From: Episyrphus balteatus
Lineage: Eukaryota > Arthropoda > Insecta > Diptera > Syrphidae
Reading direction: 5' to 3'
Assembly: GCF_945859705.1 (NCBI RefSeq)
Contig: NC_079134.1
Coordinates: 16,967,545 to 17,031,544 of the forward strand
Length of the DNA stretch: 64,000 nucleotides
The notes beneath the pieces are model-generated. The model had not been told where the DNA came from. It was given only the letters and a program-made list of their open reading frames with translations, and ran no database searches. Shown here in pieces: positions 60,019-64,000 of this stretch. The position numbers and the translations under genes were made by a program. Within the stretch, counting starts at the first letter, position 1. The number at the start of each line of letters is the position of its first letter.

Positions 60019-63000
60019 TGCTGCCTTACGATAGGTTTTTTTCTATTCTTTAAAAAAGGTAATTTTTCCTTCTGCCATATTGATTATCAAGGTCCTAACC
60101 TAAAATAAACCATTTAATAACATTTTGTCATCGTTAAGTCAAATTCGAGTCATTTAACGGAATCTCTAAGGCACCTACCACACACCATATGACGACTTAT
60201 AAAAAAACATAAAAAAAACATGAAACAACAAAAAACTTGATAAAGCAAACGGAATAATAACAAGTTTGACTTTAGGCCAAAACTATAATATCTGTCTGAA
60301 TTGATGGCTCTAACTTTTGTTTGCATTTATGCATTTCACGTGGTAAGGTAGGTTACAAATGACAATGTGAAAAAAAAACTCAAATAAAAATGCGAATGAC
60401 AACTTATAGAATTCGACCTAAAAAAAAATCGAAATTCCTCAATTTCGATTGAAAAGAATTGGCCGGCAAAATATAAACAAACAATGCATATATATTTTTC
60501 TTATAATTCTATACATGCCGCGTGCAGAAAAACTACCACACCGACAACGATCGAAGACGACCAAAAGTAACATCATACGGTTTATAGTTAGAAGAAGTTC
60601 ATAGAGGATATAAGGCAACGAAACGAAATGAAAAAAAAAATTAAAACATAATCGATGAAAATGCACACATATAACATACCTAGAATGAAATACAAAGAAA
60701 CTGTTATACAAAAAAAAAAAAAAAATAAGAAAAAAAAATTTTAACTTCAACAAATCGATAATTTCCAGGAAATCTCTCGCTAATGCGAAACTTGATCTTT
60801 CGTTGTGCACAGTTTCAAATTTTGTTCAGTAAGTTTTTTTTTTTTGGTTGTTGACTTTTTTTCTTCTATAACAACCTAACATTGATTACAAGACAAGTCG
60901 GTAAGAATTATACTCTTGCAGCTTGCTGCTATTGTATACTTGTTACTTGCGTTTAACTTTTAGATAACCCATTTCCGGTCATAAACTTAAATGATATTTT
61001 GGAACATGATGACAGTACTTTTTTCTTATTCGAAGATGTAGAAAGAGTAACAGAAAGTGAATGAAAAACGTGAGTCATTTAGAAGAAGGTTAAGTCTATG
61101 AAATATTTGCTACATTTACGTTGCATTTCAAATGGAGACCTTCAAAAGTTAGGGGCATAGCTTATCATGAGTTTGAGTTTCGTTCAATTTTGTGGGGAAA
61201 TTTCCCTGTCTGAGAGTTATAGGGTTCTAAGTCTGCAGGCTTTTTTATTAAATAGGGAAGCAGCTAGAGATTTAAAGATCATCGCATTTCATTTTATTTT
61301 TTAGATATTTTTTCAATTAACTACTGGGCCATCATTTTCATAAGACCTTCTTCAAACCTAGAATTTTACTCAGGAAGCTGTTCAAAGTTAAAAAGAGAAG
61401 CTTTCCGAATACGTGTTAGAATTTAAGGGGTAAAGATGCATCTTAAAAACGACTCATACTTTGGCAAGAGTTATTCCATTTCAAAGGGGTTTTCCTGTTT
61501 CGCATCTTGATTTTGACAGCTAAAAGTAATCAGCGTTATGTACCTACATTGCTTTTAAATTATTCCTGGTTCAAATTTTAGCAGGATAATCTAGCTTTAG
61601 CTTGACTCAAAGTTAAAGAACTTTTCATCCAAAGTCTTTTAAAAATTTTCAAAAAGTTAACAAAGTTAAAAATTTTCAATTTACATTTTTTGAACTTTTA
61701 AGTTTGAAAAGCGGGCATAAGTTCAACTAAGGATATAGAAGATCGACTTTGTAGACGTTGCTACAATTACTTTTAAACTGCCAACCGGCAAAGAGGACAA
61801 AAAAACAAGTTCAAAGCAAAAAAAAAAAAAAACATCTTCAAGGCGCATTGCACAGGATAGGTAAAAGAAACAAAAGACCAGATGTACCTCTGTTATTCTT
61901 CTTCTTCTTTATACAGTGTATTGGCGATTGAAGCCCCAAAGAAGAAGATTCCATCATCATGCTGATGCGTTTTCCGCGAATTTGTCTAATCAAGAGGAGA
62001 ATAGAATTTCATTTTTGTTATATATCTTTTTTTTATTTTGTGTATTTTATGAATAAGGACTTGTGTGCATTTTTGTATCTCTTTGACCGATACGGTTGTT
62101 TCTTTTTTTATCTTGTATAGAGGTATAGAATGCTTTTTTAGTCCAATTTCATTATGCTTTAGAGGTTTTGCCGATATATATACATATACATTGCTTCTAG
62201 TATTTAATTCATGTGAATTTTAAGTCATAAGATACTACATCCTAGCAAACACAACGAACAACGAGCAAGCAAACAAAACAAACAAAAAAAAAAACTGCAG
62301 TTTGGGACAAAATTCTCAGGAAAAGATATATATACATTGGCATCATCTTCTTCATCATTATACTAAGCGCTTTGATGCGCGCGAGCTGTCAAATTGGTTT
62401 AATGTTTAAAATTTAAGTTTTATTTATAATTTGTAGTGATGGAAAGCGGTAGCTTAATAGCAGATACAAATTTTTTTTTGGCTGATTCTACAAAAAAGGA
62501 CACACGTGTACGTATTTTGTTGATATAATAAAAATCAAAAAAATCTACAACCGTTAAGGTGAAATATGAATTTGTGTCTTAAGCACATGCATTAATATAC
62601 TTTTGTACTTATTTTAAATCACAGAATATCTGATGTTATAACATATTAAAAATGATTTAATTCAAGTTGTTTCGTGTTAAAATACAATTTGTCGAATTTT
62701 TTTGCCGTAAAATGTACTATGGTAATGGGTTATTTCATGAAATTCACGGAGGTTATTTCATTAAAAACGGAGGATCTAGCTCTTCTTCGATGTTGAAAGA
62801 TTTCAGTTTTTTAGTTCAGTTTTCATAAGACTTAATATCCAAGTAACATAATTCGAAAAGTCAAGCCTATGATACGTTAGATAAAAACAGTATTGAAAAA
62901 AATGGTTGATTTTGACAAAATTGAGGCAGAGTGTTTTAATCTGTCAAGGGGAGGGACATGGAAAAGAAGAGATTTTAAAGGTAGGTTCTTAAAGAACACA

Positions 63001-63116
63001 GTACACATAAAAAGGTAATATCTTCCAAACTGACATTGTCATGTTTTGACAATTTGGCGAATAATGTCGGCTACCGTTATTCTTAATTGTTTTAAATTAA
63101 ATAAAAAAAGAGTTAA

Positions 63117-63268
63117 TGGCTCATATGCGAAAAAAATGAGCTTAAGCTCTATCTCTCATTTCAGTTCATTTTTTAGAGATCTATCTCAAGAAAATGAGAT
63201 AGACTTCAAGAAAATATACTGAAAAGTGAGATAAGAGCTTAAGCTCATTTTTTATTGCATACGAGCCA
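63117..63268. repeat. About 150-bp inverted-repeat element
   Basis: GGCTCATATGCGAAAAAAAT and then GAGCTTAAGCTC at the left are mirrored by GAGCTTAAGCTC, then ATTTTTTATTGCATACGAGCC at the right. Inner GAGATCTATCTC and ATGAGATAGA words add symmetry. Probably a MITE. Confidence 0.65.
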
Positions 63269-63353
63269 ATGTCACGGATCGGACAACTTTTCTTGTGGGT
63301 GGGGGACTTGCAAAGTTCTCTGCAAAAAAAAAGTAGTCCATAGTATTTATAAT

Positions 63354-63590
63354 TTGACCCAGCAGTTTATGCTCATTCGATAGTGAATTGGCTGAATATC
63401 ATAACCTTGATTTTTCGCACTCGTGAAATTCACCTTTTGGCCGTCATCTTGGATTTTAGTTTTTATTAAATATATCGCCTTCTACTCAGCCTAGGTAAAA
63501 GTGTGTAATATTGTTTAGTTTTGAGCACTTCTTTGTTTTAACTTTTTTGGCTTGTAACTTTTTTAATGTTCAGGATATCGGAAAATTCAC
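63354..63590. repeat. Diverged partial copy of the 13.4-kb fold-back element
   Basis: Shares with 13892-14150 the ordered words GACCCAGCAGTTT, CATTCGATAG, TTGGCTGAATATCAT, TGATTTTTCGCACTCG, AATTCACCTTT, CATCTTGGATTTTAGTTTTT and TTTTGGCTTG.AACTTTTTTA. Only one arm is present. Confidence 0.75.
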
Positions 63591-64000
63591 GATATGAACA
63601 TTCTAAAATAAAATTATTTTCTAAGCTCAATTTCTAAAAATAAGTTTAAATTATTAAATTAAAACAATCTGAAACTAAATAATAAATGCTCAAAACATCC
63701 TTTTGTTAGTGAATAGCCTTGAGTCGTCACTTTTTTAAACGCAGCAATACGAAGTAATACAAAAAGGAAGAGGTTCCAACCCAATAAGAAAAAAAAAACT
63801 TCTAATAAACGCAGATCTGAATTCAATAAAATGCGAATAAAAAATTAGAACAACATTAAACTACGCGTGAATAATCCGAACGAACAATGCACCTTTTGAA
63901 TTCTTCATTTTAATTGTTTTCAAATGATCCACTCTTTATACAAAAAAAAAAGAAGTTGTCTTCTTATAAAAACGCACAATTTTATTTATATGAATGTACG

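Larger units (their letters stand above)
58906..64000 (-). other. chinmo 5' side: 5' UTR and upstream DNA, ends not determined
   Basis: No further protein-coding gene is recognised. The 5' UTR must start somewhere above 58905; fly chinmo has a long 5' UTR that mediates translational control. AT-rich with poly-T tracts to 59.4 kb. A GC-rich patch lies at 59995-60030, and less AT-rich DNA at 60480-60640. Repeats at 63.1-63.6 kb are listed separately. I could not place a transcription start. Confidence 0.4.

Noticed and set aside
60439..60810. 123-codon minus-strand open frame upstream of chinmo
   Set aside because: Phe/Leu-rich translation of poly-A/T tracts, no recognisable domain.

Overview
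The window looks like nuclear DNA of a dipteran fly. The evidence is an AT-rich background full of homopolymer runs, many short introns (58-111 bp) with GT-AG borders, and four conserved genes whose exons I could splice in frame by eye. No bacterial, organellar or viral gene content was seen.

Layout. (1) Positions 1617-5023, minus strand: the 5' coding end of a mind bomb 2 (mib2) homologue with MIB-ZZ-MIB domains; the rest runs off the left edge. (2) 5.0-22.7 kb holds no gene I recognise. It is dominated by mobile-element debris: LINE fragments, a 1.9-kb near-perfect fold-back element, a tandem array of hairpin elements, and TIR elements. (3) 22752-23659, minus: a spliced Myb/SANT-like, coiled-coil gene that is probably transposon-derived. 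(4) 24.4-26.0 kb: a nest of TIR elements, two of them with clean 3-bp TAA/TTA target duplications. (5) 26377-27174, plus: an intronless BCDIN3D-type RNA 5'-phosphate methyltransferase. (6) 29.5-30.4 kb: a dead LINE split by a MITE. (7) 30718-31789, minus: a four-exon BAP18-like SANT-domain chromatin protein. (8) 32.0-35.4 kb: a cluster of MITEs. (9) 34.9-58.9 kb, minus: chinmo, a BTB/two-zinc-finger temporal identity factor. Six coding exons give a clean 508-residue protein, with a first intron of about 10 kb and a roughly 10-kb A/T-rich tract downstream of the stop that fits a very long 3' UTR. That tract carries an 8-mer and a 7-mer let-7 site 130 bp apart and a miR-125 seed match. (10) 58.9-64 kb: the chinmo 5' side, with a GC-rich 12-codon upstream ORF and a few repeats.

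The four conserved genes do not form a pathway; they are independent eukaryotic transcription units. The most interesting biology is the post-transcriptional control architecture of chinmo (let-7/miR-125 sites, A-rich homopolymer tracts, upstream ORF) and the density and nesting of TTA-target MITEs beside a Myb/SANT-like gene. All intron borders and repeat boundaries were read by eye; no alignment or database search was run.
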